DNA of 64,000 nucleotides from Rhodocaloribacter litoris. Its GTDB lineage: Bacteria > Bacteroidota > Rhodothermia > Rhodothermales > ISCAR-4553. A model generated the notes under the pieces. That model was given only the letters and a program-made list of their open reading frames with translations. It ran no database searches and was not told the DNA's origin. Made by a program: the position numbers and the translations under genes. The stretch is from contig NZ_CP076718.1 in the NCBI RefSeq assembly GCF_011682235.2, forward strand, positions 3,768,400 through 3,832,399, in the 5' to 3' direction. Of the stretch, positions 18,661 through 27,213 are shown one piece after another (the stretch's first letter is position 1; each line of letters opens with the position of its first letter).

Positions 18661-19644
18661 CTAGGGTCGGTATACTTCATAGCCGTTGGCGGTGGGGCGA
18701 TACCGCAGGTCCGTCATCTGCGTCAGCTCGGCCAGGACCGTTTCGACGTCGAAGGGAGGATGCTTGAAGTAGGATTGTGGCCTGAGGCGAAGTTCTTCGG
18801 CGGCCGCGATGTCGAGGTCGAAGCGCCGTTCCAGTTCGTCGAAGATCAGGCCGAGCGGCTGGTTCTGGAAGGCGAGGGCTCCCGAACGCCAGGCCAGCAT
18901 GTGCGCTACGGAGCCGGTGTCCGGTGCCGTCGGGACGCCTTCGGGGGTCAGGCTGGCCGTCTCACCGGCCGTCAGCACGCGTGCCGCCGACGGGACTTTC
19001 TTCGAGGCGAGGCGGACGCGCCCCTCTTCCACCGCCACCCGGGTTGCCGCCATCGGGTCCGTCGGCCGGGCCCGTACGTTGAAGCGGGTGCCGAGCACCT
19101 CGGTGACGGCATCGAAGGTCTCGACCACAAAGGCAGCCTTGTGGGAGGTGACGTCGAAGAAGGCCTCGCCCTCGAGGACGACGTGCCGTCCGGCCGGGCC
19201 GAAGTCCGGGGCCAGGCGCAGCGTCGAGCCGCTGTTCAGCTCCACCGACGAGCCGTCCGGCAGTTGCAGCGCCAGGCGTTCCCCGTACGGTGCCTGGTAG
19301 ATGGTGGGCCGGGGTTCCCGGAGCAGGAAAGCGACGGCGACGAGCAGCATCACCGAAGCCGCCACGGCGACCGGCCGCAGGAAGCCGGGCCTGTGGAGCA
19401 GGCGAAGCCGGGACGCAAACGGCCTCCACGAGGGGAGCCGGCGGGCCGCCGTGGTGCGTTCGGCTTCGGCCAGCAGGGACGCGCGCGCGGCCGCCTTGCG
19501 GGCGGGGTCCGGGGCGACCTCCGGGCGTGCCGTCTCGCACAGCACCCACGTCTCCCGGAGGGATGCCCGCTCCGCCTCGCTCAGTTCCTCGAGCCGGGCC
19601 GCCACCGCTTCGGGCAGGGGAGGTATGTTGCGTTCTCGTTTCAC
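18661..19644 (-). CDS. FecR-family anti-sigma factor
   Basis: Inner-membrane anti-sigma/sigma-regulator of the FecR family, 327 residues. It has a cytoplasmic N-terminal region (about 1-85), one transmembrane helix (AVAASVMLLVAVAFLL), a periplasmic FecR domain (APYGERLALQLPDGSSVELN, GEAFFDV, VEVLGTRFNV-type segments), and a C-terminal STN-like/DUF4974 domain (LIFDELERRFDLDI onward) that should engage the receptor's STN domain. The start is GTG at 19642-19644 overlapping the sigma-factor stop by 4 bases, indicating translational coupling. Together with the flanking sigma factor and receptor genes it forms a complete cell-surface signalling set. Confidence 0.9.
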   Translation of the reverse strand: MKRERNIPPLPEAVAARLEELSEAERASLRETWVLCETARPEVAPDPARKAAARASLLAEAERTTAARRLPSWRPFASRLRLLHRPGFLRPVAVAASVMLLVAVAFLLREPRPTIYQAPYGERLALQLPDGSSVELNSGSTLRLAPDFGPAGRHVVLEGEAFFDVTSHKAAFVVETFDAVTEVLGTRFNVRARPTDPMAATRVAVEEGRVRLASKKVPSAARVLTAGETASLTPEGVPTAPDTGSVAHMLAWRSGALAFQNQPLGLIFDELERRFDLDIAAAEELRLRPQSYFKHPPFDVETVLAELTQMTDLRYRPTANGYEVYRP

Positions 19645-20219
19645 GTTCGCAGGCTCTCGCTTTGCGCGCGGTATTCCTGCAGCCGCTCACGCAGGTATTG
19701 CAAAGCGAGGACAATGTGGTTGTTGACCGTCTTGGGCGCCAGGTTCATGCGCTCGGCGATCTCTTCGTGGCTGAGTCCTTCGAAACGGCTCAGCGAGAAA
19801 GCCAGGCGCCGGCGTTCCGGCATCTCCGCGATCCACGCGTGTAGCCGGTTTTGCAACGCGGCGGCGTCGAGGTCCTCCTCGACCCGTTCCGGCGTCGACG
19901 GTTCCACCGGCAGGCCGTCGAGCGGCGTGGTCGCGTGTCGTCTTTTCTGGCGTTCGTGGTTGAGCGCGTAGTTTCGCACCATCTGGTACAGGAGGGCCTT
20001 GAGGGAGCGATCCGGGTCGATCTGTTCCCGGATACGCCACAGCTTGGCATATACGTCCTGCAGGATGTCGTAGCAGGCCTCCTGGTCGTGGGTGATGTAC
20101 CAGGCGAAGCGAAAGAGCGCGTCGTACGTTGCATCAAAGACGGAGGCATAGGCCGCACGGTCGGAGCGGCGTAACCCGTCGCTCCAGGCACGAAACTGGT
20201 CCTCCGAAATGGATTGCAT
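19641..20219 (-). CDS. ECF RNA polymerase sigma factor, FecI-like
   Basis: A 192-residue extracytoplasmic-function sigma-70 factor. Region 2 is visible as FRFAWYITHDQEACYDILQDVYAKLW (middle of the first half, read in parts) with a following basic stretch. Region 4 holds LSRFEGLSHEEIAERM and the helix-turn-helix segment LAPKTVNNHIVLALQYLRERL. The size and position ahead of a FecR gene are those of FecI-type factors common in Bacteroidota. It likely transcribes the downstream receptor and possibly its own operon. It is divergent from lepA with a 297-base intergenic region. Confidence 0.92.
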   Translation of the reverse strand: MQSISEDQFRAWSDGLRRSDRAAYASVFDATYDALFRFAWYITHDQEACYDILQDVYAKLWRIREQIDPDRSLKALLYQMVRNYALNHERQKRRHATTPLDGLPVEPSTPERVEEDLDAAALQNRLHAWIAEMPERRRLAFSLSRFEGLSHEEIAERMNLAPKTVNNHIVLALQYLRERLQEYRAQSESLRT

Positions 20220-20516
20220 ACGCCGTGTTACGGTCGCGTTTTAATACACCGGGCGGGCTTTCAATACCTAATGGATGCACCGGCGACGATAGCCTTAGAA
20301 CACCGGCATGGGATCGAGGTTCTATTCCGTGCCGGCACCGGGCGGCGAAATCTCGGCGAAAGGCAGGGCGGGTCCCTTGCCGGGGGAGGAACCCGCCTGT
20401 GCCGATCCGAATAAGAGCCGCGATACGCGCCGGGACGGCCTCCCGCCGGATCCCCGGTCGCCTCGGCTCCGGTCCTTGCGCGGCATCCGGCTGCGTGCTC
20501 CCAATCCGGTCCTTCG
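20220..20516 (+). other. Intergenic region between divergent sigma-factor and lepA genes
   Basis: No convincing gene here. The part next to the sigma-factor gene is AT-richer (TTAATAC, CTAATGG around 20240-20272) and is the likely minus-strand promoter region. On the lepA side there is a hairpin: GGCGGGT (20367-20373) pairs with ACCCGCC (20391-20397), extended by GGCA (20362-20365) with TGCC (20400-20403). It would lie in a lepA leader if transcription starts upstream of it. I recognise no riboswitch. Confidence 0.4.
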
Positions 20517-22322
20517 ATGGTCTACGATCAACGCAAGATCCGAAACTTCTGCATCATTGCCCACATCGACCACGGGAAAAGTACCCTGGCCGACCGGCTC
20601 CTTGAGCTTACGGGCACACTCTCGCAGCGCGAGTTGCAGGAACAGGTGCTCGACAGCATGGACCTCGAGCGCGAGCGGGGCATCACCATCAAGAGCCACG
20701 CCGTCCGGATGCAGTACACGGCGAGGGATGGCCAGACCTATGTGCTGAACCTGATCGACACGCCCGGGCACGTGGACTTCACCTACGAGGTGTCCCGGGC
20801 GCTGAAAGCGTGTGAGGGCGCCATCCTCGTCGTCGATGCCGCGCAGGGGATCGAGGCGCAGACCATCTCGAACCTCTACCTGGCCCTCGAGGCCGATCTC
20901 GAGATCATCCCGGTGCTCAACAAGGTGGACCTGCCCGGCGCCCGCCCGGATGTCGTCGCGCAATCCATTGAGCATCTCATCGGAGAGCCTGCCGAAGACA
21001 TCCTGCACATCAGCGCGAAGACGGGGCTGGGCGTGCCCGAACTGCTCGAGCGCATCGTCGAACGCATTCCCCCCCCCAAGGGCGACCCGGAGGCGCCGCT
21101 GAAAGCACTCATCTTCGACTCGGTCTTCAACTCCTACCGGGGTTCCATCGTGTATGCCCGCGTCTTCGAAGGCACGCTGCGCAAGGGCGACCGGATGCTG
21201 TTCATGTCGAACGGAAAGGAGTACGACGCCGAGGAGATCGGTATCCTGAAGCTGGGGATGCACCCGGTCGAGGCGCTGCGGGCCGGGGAGGTGGGCTATA
21301 TCATCGGGTCGGTCAAAGACGTGCACGATACCCGGGTCGGCGACACGATCACGCATGCACGGCGCCCGGCCGAGGCACCGGTGGCCGGCTTCCGCGAGGT
21401 CAAGCCGATGGTCTTCAGCGGCGTCTATCCCACCAACGCCGACGACTTCGAAGACCTGCGTGCCTCGCTCGAGAAGCTCCAGCTCAACGACGCCGCGCTG
21501 ACCTTCGAGCCGGAGACCTCGGCCGCGCTCGGCTTCGGCTTCCGCGTGGGGTTCCTGGGCCTGCTCCACATGGAGGTGGTACAGGAACGGCTCGACCGCG
21601 AGTTCGGCCTCGACATCATCACGACGGTGCCGAACGTGAAGTATGAGGTGCTGCTGACCAACGGGCAGGTCGTCGTGGTCGAGAACCCGAGCCACATGCC
21701 GCCCACCGGTCAGATCGAGGAGATCCGCGAGCCGTACGTCAAGGCCGAGATCATCACCCCGGCCGAGTACATCGGCAGCCTGATGCAGCTCTGCCAGGAG
21801 CGGCGCGGCGTCTACGTCAACACCCAGTACTTCGACACCGAGCGGGCGGGCCTCGTCTACGAGCTGCCCCTGGCCGAGATCATCTTCGATTTCTACGACA
21901 AGCTCAAGAGCGTCAGCCGCGGCTATGCCTCGTTCGACTACGAATTTCTGGCCTACCGCCCCAGCAACCTGGTCAAGCTCGACGTGCTGATCAACGGCGA
22001 CCCGGTCGATGCGCTCTCGACCATCGTTCACCGGGACAAGGCGTACGAGATGGGGCGCAAGCTCACGCGCAAGCTCAAGGACCTGATCCCGCGCCAGATG
22101 TTCGAGGTGGCCCTGCAGGCGGCCATCGGCACGCGCGTCATCGCCCGCGAGACGGTGAAGGCCCTGCGCAAGGACGTCACGGCCAAGTGCTACGGCGGCG
22201 ACATCACGCGCAAGCGCAAGCTGCTCGAAAAGCAGAAAGAGGGCAAGCGGCGGATGAAGCAGGTGGGGCGCGTCGAGGTGCCCCAGGAGGCGTTCCTGGC
22301 TGTGCTTTCCATGGAAGATTGA
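20517..22322 (+). CDS. lepA: Elongation factor 4 (LepA), ribosome back-translocase GTPase
   Basis: Translational GTPase of 601 residues that acts on stalled ribosomes. G1 is [19 protein letters not shown] at about residues 12-30; switch regions contain [15 protein letters not shown] and the G3 motif [13 protein letters not shown]4 is LNKVDLPGA and G5 near ISAKTGLGV. Domain II, the EF-G-like domains and the LepA-specific C-terminal domain follow ([20 protein letters not shown], then [20 protein letters not shown]). Length and ending ([18 protein letters not shown]) are standard. Confidence 0.97.
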   Translation: MVYDQRKIRNFCIIAHIDHGKSTLADRLLELTGTLSQRELQEQVLDSMDLERERGITIKSHAVRMQYTARDGQTYVLNLIDTPGHVDFTYEVSRALKACEGAILVVDAAQGIEAQTISNLYLALEADLEIIPVLNKVDLPGARPDVVAQSIEHLIGEPAEDILHISAKTGLGVPELLERIVERIPPPKGDPEAPLKALIFDSVFNSYRGSIVYARVFEGTLRKGDRMLFMSNGKEYDAEEIGILKLGMHPVEALRAGEVGYIIGSVKDVHDTRVGDTITHARRPAEAPVAGFREVKPMVFSGVYPTNADDFEDLRASLEKLQLNDAALTFEPETSAALGFGFRVGFLGLLHMEVVQERLDREFGLDIITTVPNVKYEVLLTNGQVVVVENPSHMPPTGQIEEIREPYVKAEIITPAEYIGSLMQLCQERRGVYVNTQYFDTERAGLVYELPLAEIIFDFYDKLKSVSRGYASFDYEFLAYRPSNLVKLDVLINGDPVDALSTIVHRDKAYEMGRKLTRKLKDLIPRQMFEVALQAAIGTRVIARETVKALRKDVTAKCYGGDITRKRKLLEKQKEGKRRMKQVGRVEVPQEAFLAVLSMED

Positions 22323-22407
22323 AACGCCGGCGGGCCCGTGCGCATCAGGAATGGTACCATCCTTGCAAGTCCAGCCTTCGGACGACGTTCAAAGCCGTAG
22401 CGGGCAG

Positions 22408-23208
22408 ATGATGCGGTACGTGTGGATCGGGCTGGTGGCATGGTGCCTGGGGGCGGCAACGGACGGGAAGGCCCAGAGCCTGATCGACCTGTTCCGTTCC
22501 GAACGGGTCCGCGTGCAGGCCGAGCACCTTCGCCGGCAGTACGGCATGCGTGCCGTGCCGCTCCCGCCGGTGCGGATTCCGGTGCTCGCCGACACGCTGT
22601 GGGCGCGTCGCGAGCGGCCGGCCGGCCCGGCCGCCGAAGCCCCGTCGCCTCCGTCCTTCCCGATCGCGCGGTGGCAACTCGTCCGCAAGCTGGAGCGTCC
22701 CTGGTTCGAGAAGCGGTTCGCCGGAACCGCCTGGGCCTTCCTCGGGAGCAACACGTTTCACCCGCTCGACACCCTGCGCACACGCGACCTCCGGGCCCGC
22801 CTGCAGGCCCACTTCGGCCCGCCGACGCTCACGCTGGCCGAGCTGGACCTGCCCGGGGGGCGTGCCCGCAACGCCCGGGCCCGTGACACGTTCATCCAGT
22901 TCGAGTACTGGTTTGTGCTGAACGACTCGATTCCCTTCGTCGTCATGGACGTGAACGGCCCGCTGGAGCGCGGGCTCGTGGTGGCCTCGGACAGCCGCTA
23001 CCGCGACGACCTGTTCGCCATCCGGCAGGCGCTCCTCGGGCGGCTGGTCGAAGAGGGCCGGCGGGAACCGTACGTGGACTACTACTTTCACGCCGATACC
23101 AACACCTGGTACCGAACCGGCTACAAGCATGGGGCGTTCTTTATGGAACGCATTCCCCGGCCCGAGCTGTTTCGCGGGCGGCCGCTCTTGCGAGGACCGG
23201 CCGGCTAG
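22408..23208 (+). CDS. Secreted protein of unknown function
   Basis: I do not recognise a family. From the ATG at 22408 (another ATG follows immediately at 22411) the 266-residue product begins with a signal peptide (RYVWIGLVAWCLGAATDGKA, cleavage likely after KAQ). The mature part is mixed alpha/beta, rich in Arg and aromatic residues, with a hydrophobic strand WFVLNDSIPFVVMDVNGP and the tyrosine-rich YVDYYFHADTNTWYRTGYKHG near the C-terminus. There is no lipobox and no further membrane helix, so it is probably periplasmic. It lies between lepA and two signal peptidase genes in the same direction, with only 20 bases to the next gene. Confidence 0.7.
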   Translation: MMRYVWIGLVAWCLGAATDGKAQSLIDLFRSERVRVQAEHLRRQYGMRAVPLPPVRIPVLADTLWARRERPAGPAAEAPSPPSFPIARWQLVRKLERPWFEKRFAGTAWAFLGSNTFHPLDTLRTRDLRARLQAHFGPPTLTLAELDLPGGRARNARARDTFIQFEYWFVLNDSIPFVVMDVNGPLERGLVVASDSRYRDDLFAIRQALLGRLVEEGRREPYVDYYFHADTNTWYRTGYKHGAFFMERIPRPELFRGRPLLRGPAG

Positions 23209-23228
23209 GCCGTATCCATGCCGCCTCC

Positions 23229-24398
23229 GTGGCCCCGGCATTCCATTCAGATAGAGAAAAAACCTTGGCAAACCCGACCACGCGAACCGAACGGCGAAAG
23301 ACGCGCGCCGGAAGCCGCGCCGAACCGGCCGGCACCAACGGGCGGGCCCGGAAAGCCCCCTCGCAAAAGAGCAAGCTGCGCGAGTGGCTCGACGCCCTCG
23401 TCTTTGCGGCCGTCGTGATGCTGATCGTCCGCACCTTCTTCTTCGATCTGTTCAAGATCCCCACTCCGTCGATGGAGCGGAGCCTGCTCGTCGGGGACTT
23501 TCTCTTCGTCTCGAAGTTGCACTACGGCACCCGCACCCCCATGACGCTCGGCATCCCGTTCACGCAGATCTACATCGGCGGGCTCGAGCTGCCCTGGACC
23601 CGCCTGCCGGGCTTCAGCGAGGTGAAGCGGGGCGATGCCATCGTGTTCAACTATCCGGTCGAGGAGGCGCCCATCGAGCGCAAGACGCACTACATCAAGC
23701 GGGTCATGGGCCTGCCGGGCGAGACGCTCTCGGTGCAGGACAAGGTGGTTCACGTCGACGGCGAGCCGGTCCCGCTCATGGAGGGCATGCAGCAGCGGTG
23801 GCTCGTCTACAAGAGCAGCCCCAACGTCCGCCTCTCGCGTACCCGGCTCGAGGAGCTCGGGGTCGACCCGGCCGGCGTCGTCGATCCGCAGAACTCGGCG
23901 GTGGCCCAGGTCAACGCGACGACGGCGGCGGCGCGTGAGATCGCGTCCTGGCCCTGGGTGGAACGCGTGGAACCGGCCATCGCCCCGCCGGACGCCGGCT
24001 ACAGTGAGCTCATGTATCCACCCGGCCGGGGGTATACGCCGGACAACTACGGGCCCGTGTGGATCCCGAAAGCCGGCGAGACGATCCCGCTGACGGAGGA
24101 GAACTGGCCGGTCTACGAGCCCGTGATCCGCCGGTATGAAGGCCATGTCACCGGCCGGGGGCAGGGCGGCACCTTCCTCGTCGATGGCGCAGCCGTCACC
24201 ACCTACACCTTCGCCCAGAACTACTACTTCGTCATGGGGGACAACCGCGACAACTCGGAGGACAGTCGTTTCTGGGGCTTCGTCCCGGAAGATCACGTCG
24301 TCGGCAAGGCGATCCTGATTTATTTCTCCTGGGAAAAAGATGAGGGCGACCTGCTCGGGATTCCCCGGTTCGGTCGCCTCTTCAAACCCGTACCGTAG
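23229..24398 (+). CDS. lepB: Signal peptidase I, first of two tandem copies
   Basis: Type I signal peptidase with a Ser/Lys dyad. After a basic, low-complexity N-terminus there is one membrane helix (LVFAAVVMLIVRTFFFDLF), box B with the nucleophile (KIPTPSMERSLLVGDFLFVS), box D with the general-base Lys (RKTHYIKRVMGLPGE) and box E (VMGDNRDNSEDSRFWGFVP). A ~150-residue insertion separates boxes D and E, typical of Bacteroidota enzymes. The start is uncertain: GTG at 23229 or TTG at 23265. A paralogue begins 4 bases after the stop with the same architecture. Confidence 0.93.
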   Translation: MAPAFHSDREKTLANPTTRTERRKTRAGSRAEPAGTNGRARKAPSQKSKLREWLDALVFAAVVMLIVRTFFFDLFKIPTPSMERSLLVGDFLFVSKLHYGTRTPMTLGIPFTQIYIGGLELPWTRLPGFSEVKRGDAIVFNYPVEEAPIERKTHYIKRVMGLPGETLSVQDKVVHVDGEPVPLMEGMQQRWLVYKSSPNVRLSRTRLEELGVDPAGVVDPQNSAVAQVNATTAAAREIASWPWVERVEPAIAPPDAGYSELMYPPGRGYTPDNYGPVWIPKAGETIPLTEENWPVYEPVIRRYEGHVTGRGQGGTFLVDGAAVTTYTFAQNYYFVMGDNRDNSEDSRFWGFVPEDHVVGKAILIYFSWEKDEGDLLGIPRFGRLFKPVP

Positions 24399-24401
24399 CG
24401 C

Positions 24402-25499
24402 TTGTTGCCGCGTCCACATAGCGATGCGACGGCACCGGGCGAGGCCCCGGTGGCTGCCGGCACGGTGGCCCGTGCGCACCGGCTGCGCACCCGCGACTGG
24501 CTCGCTGCGTTCGGGGTGGCCGTCGTGGCGGCGCTCCTGCTGCGCGCCTTCTGCTTGCAGGCCTTCCGCATTCCCACCTCCTCGATGGAGAAGAACCTGC
24601 TGGCGGGGGATTTTGTCCTGGTCTCCAAGCTCCACTACGGTCCCCGCCTGCCCCGCTCCGTCGGGCTACCGCTGACCGGCTGGTACCTGCCGGACGTCAC
24701 GTTGCCGCACGTGCGGGTGCCCGGCTTCTCCCGGATCCGCCGCGGCGATGTGATCGTCTTCAACTACCCGGCCGAAGAAGGACCGGTCGATCGCAAGACG
24801 CACTACATCAAGCGGGTCGTAGGCCTGCCGGGCGAGACGCTCTCGATCCGGAACAAGGTGACCCATATCGACGGGGTTCCGCTGCCGCTGATGCCGGGCA
24901 TGCAGCAGAAGTGGGTGGTGCGGGCCGAGCCCGGTGCGGTTTTGCCGCTGGAAGAGCTGGAAGCCCGTGGCGCGTCGCTCCTCTCGGTGCAGGGCGGGCT
25001 CCGCACCGGCGGTCGCATCGCCTTCGAGGCCACCCGGGACGTGGCCGAGGAGGTGGCCTCCTGGAATGCGGTCGCCTCCGTCGAACCGCTGGTGACGCCC
25101 CCGCAAGCCGGCCTCCGGCTGCGCACCTTTCCCCCCGGGCGCGGCTTCAGCCCCGACCACTACGGGCCCCTCTACATCCCCGCCCGGGGCGACACGCTCC
25201 ACCTCACCGACGAGAGCTGGCCCGTCTATGAACGGCTGATCCGGCGCTACGAGGGCCACGACGCCCGCCGCCTCGACGACGGACGCTTCCTGATCGACGG
25301 GGTGCTCACGGACCGCTACGTGGTCGAGCAGGACTACTACTTCGTCATGGGGGACAACCGCGACAACTCCCAGGACAGCCGCGTCTGGGGCTTCGTCCCC
25401 ATGGATCACGTGGTGGGAAAAGCCGTGCTGGTCTATTTCTCCTGGGACCTGGAACGCCACATGCCCCGTTTCGAGCGTATCCTGCACCGCATCCGCTGA
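24402..25499 (+). CDS. lepB: Signal peptidase I, second tandem copy
   Basis: A 365-residue paralogue of the preceding gene, with one membrane helix (AAFGVAVVAALLLRAFCLQAF), nucleophile box RIPTSSMEKNLLAGDFVLVS, Lys box RKTHYIKRVVGLPGE, and box E VMGDNRDNSQDSRVWGFVP. Both catalytic residues are kept, so it should be active. The middle insertion is shared with copy one but is diverged. The reading frame has no early ATG; the start is TTG at 24402 or GTG at 24450. The 3-base gap to copy one implies co-transcription and a local duplication. It is convergent with the L,D-transpeptidase gene. Confidence 0.92.
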   Translation: MLPRPHSDATAPGEAPVAAGTVARAHRLRTRDWLAAFGVAVVAALLLRAFCLQAFRIPTSSMEKNLLAGDFVLVSKLHYGPRLPRSVGLPLTGWYLPDVTLPHVRVPGFSRIRRGDVIVFNYPAEEGPVDRKTHYIKRVVGLPGETLSIRNKVTHIDGVPLPLMPGMQQKWVVRAEPGAVLPLEELEARGASLLSVQGGLRTGGRIAFEATRDVAEEVASWNAVASVEPLVTPPQAGLRLRTFPPGRGFSPDHYGPLYIPARGDTLHLTDESWPVYERLIRRYEGHDARRLDDGRFLIDGVLTDRYVVEQDYYFVMGDNRDNSQDSRVWGFVPMDHVVGKAVLVYFSWDLERHMPRFERILHRIR

Positions 25500-25519
25500 T
25501 ACCGCAGCCCGCCCTTCCG

Positions 25520-26476
25520 TCAGTTCGTGCCCCGGATGCGGTCGAAGTAGTCCTGCTGGGGGGTGCCCGGCGGCACGTCGTACGGGTGGGCCGGCAGCTC
25601 CACCCGGTGCAGCACGGGGAAACGCGGGGCGTATTCGAAGGGGGTCGGGTGGCCGAAGGTCTCCTGGCCGATGACGAGCACCGTGGTCCCCGGTGCGATG
25701 ACCGTGCCGAAACTGGAGGGGAACCCGTTTCCTCCGGAAGCCAGCTTCCAGCCGTCGGCCCAGTGGTAGACCCACTTTGCGTCGTCGTCGATCAGGCGAA
25801 CGCATCCGTGGCTCTGGGGACCGCCCGTGGGCATGGCATACTGGTGAATGTGGATGCCGCGGGCTTCGTGGAAGTTGAACACCCAGTACATCTCCCAGGG
25901 CTCTCCCGGCGGGCTGAGCGACGAGATCCGGTACTCGGCCTTCCAGTTGAAGTTGTACCGCCCGTTCGGGGTCGGAGAGGTTTCGGCTCCCGTACTCACA
26001 ATGCCCCAGCGGACGAGCTTGCCGTATTCATACGCCGCCCAGGCCTGGATCTCTTTCTCGATGATGAACAGCTTGTCGAAGTCGCGGGCGCCGGGGTAGT
26101 AGTAGGGGAACGGGCTGTAGGCGCAGAAATTCACGTCGAAGCGGTCCGGCACCACCAGCGTGTCGCCGATGTTCGTGAACGCAACCAGCTTGCGGTTCAG
26201 CAGCTCGACCAGTTTGGCACGCTCCTGCCCGAGCTGGACGTCGCCGTCGCCGAGCACCTTGTAGAAGGTGTTGCGGGCCAGCACGTTATTGTCCCGGCTG
26301 CTGTAGAGCACGTAGTATTTATAGTTGACCTCGGGCAGGGTGTCGAGGTCTTCCGGGCAGGCGGAAAGGATGCCGGAAAGGGCGGACTGGTTGATGTAGG
26401 ACTGCGCCGCCGAGGGCTCCGGTGCCGTCGCGGCCAGCAGGAACAGCAGCAAGACAAGATGGCAGGTTCGTTTCAT
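25520..26476 (-). CDS. L,D-transpeptidase (YkuD domain), secreted
   Basis: A 318-residue periplasmic enzyme with signal peptide (KRTCHLVLLLFLLAATAPEPSAAQ) if started at the Met at 26476. The C-terminal half is a YkuD domain: KLFIIEKEIQAWAAYEYGKL is the strand region, STGAETSPTPNGRYNF the substrate-side loop, GIHIHQYAMPTGGPQSHGCVRLIDDDA the catalytic motif with the nucleophilic Cys and two His (given here in part). Such enzymes make 3-3 peptidoglycan crosslinks or attach proteins to peptidoglycan. The N-terminal 100 residues are not assigned. It is divergent from the UpxY gene. Confidence 0.88.
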   Translation of the reverse strand: MKRTCHLVLLLFLLAATAPEPSAAQSYINQSALSGILSACPEDLDTLPEVNYKYYVLYSSRDNNVLARNTFYKVLGDGDVQLGQERAKLVELLNRKLVAFTNIGDTLVVPDRFDVNFCAYSPFPYYYPGARDFDKLFIIEKEIQAWAAYEYGKLVRWGIVSTGAETSPTPNGRYNFNWKAEYRISSLSPPGEPWEMYWVFNFHEARGIHIHQYAMPTGGPQSHGCVRLIDDDAKWVYHWADGWKLASGGNGFPSSFGTVIAPGTTVLVIGQETFGHPTPFEYAPRFPVLHRVELPAHPYDVPPGTPQQDYFDRIRGTN

Positions 26477-26607
26477 CAGCGTGACCGGATGGCGAAAGCG
26501 GGGTTCGATGGTTGTGTATCGCGTTCGAAGCAAATCCGATGCCTGGCACGACCGAGACGCCTCATGGGTTTCCGGACGGCTTTCTTCGTGAACATCGGAC
26601 TAAATAC

Positions 26608-26638
26608 TTGCCATCCGGGGTGCCCGCGCCTAATATGC
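26608..26638 (+). promoter_or_regulatory. Putative promoter for the UpxY-like gene
   Basis: TTG at 26608-26610 is followed after exactly 20 bases by TAATATGC at 26631-26638, with the ATG at 26665. The spacing equals that of the pnt and DivIVA promoters in this window, although only the TA of the -7 element is conserved here. Confidence 0.35.
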
Positions 26639-26664
26639 GTTGAAACGGGAAGTGGGGCAAGGAT

Positions 26665-27213
26665 ATGGAAAATGCTTTTTTGAACCCGAACCCGGAAAAA
26701 TACTGGCGGGTTTTTTATACGGCCCCGCGGGCGGAGAAAAAATGTGAGCAGCGGTTGCAGGAGCGCCGTTTTGAAGTGTTCTTGCCCAAGCGGGCTGTCA
26801 TTCGCCAATGGAAGGACCGCAAGAAGAAGGTGATCGAGCCGCTCTTTCCCAACTATCTCTTTGCGAAGGTGGATGAGGGGGAACGGATCCGGGTGCTTCA
26901 GACGGACGGGATCGTGCGCTGTGTCTCGTTCGGAGGACGACTGGCGCAGATGTCGGAGGAGGAGATCGAAAACCTACGCATCACACAGAACGATCCGTTG
27001 CGCCTGGAGCCGCTGCACGGGCCGTTGCCGCCCCGGGGGACGAAGGTGGTGGTGCAGGAGGGGCCGTTCCGCGGGTTGAGGGGGGAGGTCGTTTCCCACC
27101 GGGGCGAGACGCACGTCGTGCTGATCGTGCCCACCATCCGGCAGGCGGTACGCATCAACATCCCGGCGGTCTGGGCACAGCCGGTGCCGGCGGATGCGGC
27201 CTCGCGCCGTTAG
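26665..27213 (+). CDS. UpxY-family NusG-like transcription antiterminator
   Basis: A 182-residue NusG paralogue. The N-terminal NGN domain begins YWRVFYTAPRAEKKCEQRLQ (the W-x-V-x-Y-T-x-P-R-x-E-K-K pattern of UpxY/RfaH proteins), continues with EVFLPKRAVIRQWKDRKKK and the conserved LFPNYLFAKV. A C-terminal KOW domain has VVVQEGPFRGLRGEVV. UpxY proteins normally open a capsule or polysaccharide operon and act on it. Here no such operon follows: the next gene is convergent and overlaps the stop by 4 bases. It therefore must act elsewhere or more generally. The ATG follows GGGGCAAGG. Confidence 0.9.
   Translation: MENAFLNPNPEKYWRVFYTAPRAEKKCEQRLQERRFEVFLPKRAVIRQWKDRKKKVIEPLFPNYLFAKVDEGERIRVLQTDGIVRCVSFGGRLAQMSEEEIENLRITQNDPLRLEPLHGPLPPRGTKVVVQEGPFRGLRGEVVSHRGETHVVLIVPTIRQAVRINIPAVWAQPVPADAASRR

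Noticed and set aside
20322-22031. 569-codon minus-strand frame opposite lepA
   Set aside because: Antisense shadow of lepA, with Asp/Val/His-rich low-complexity sequence.
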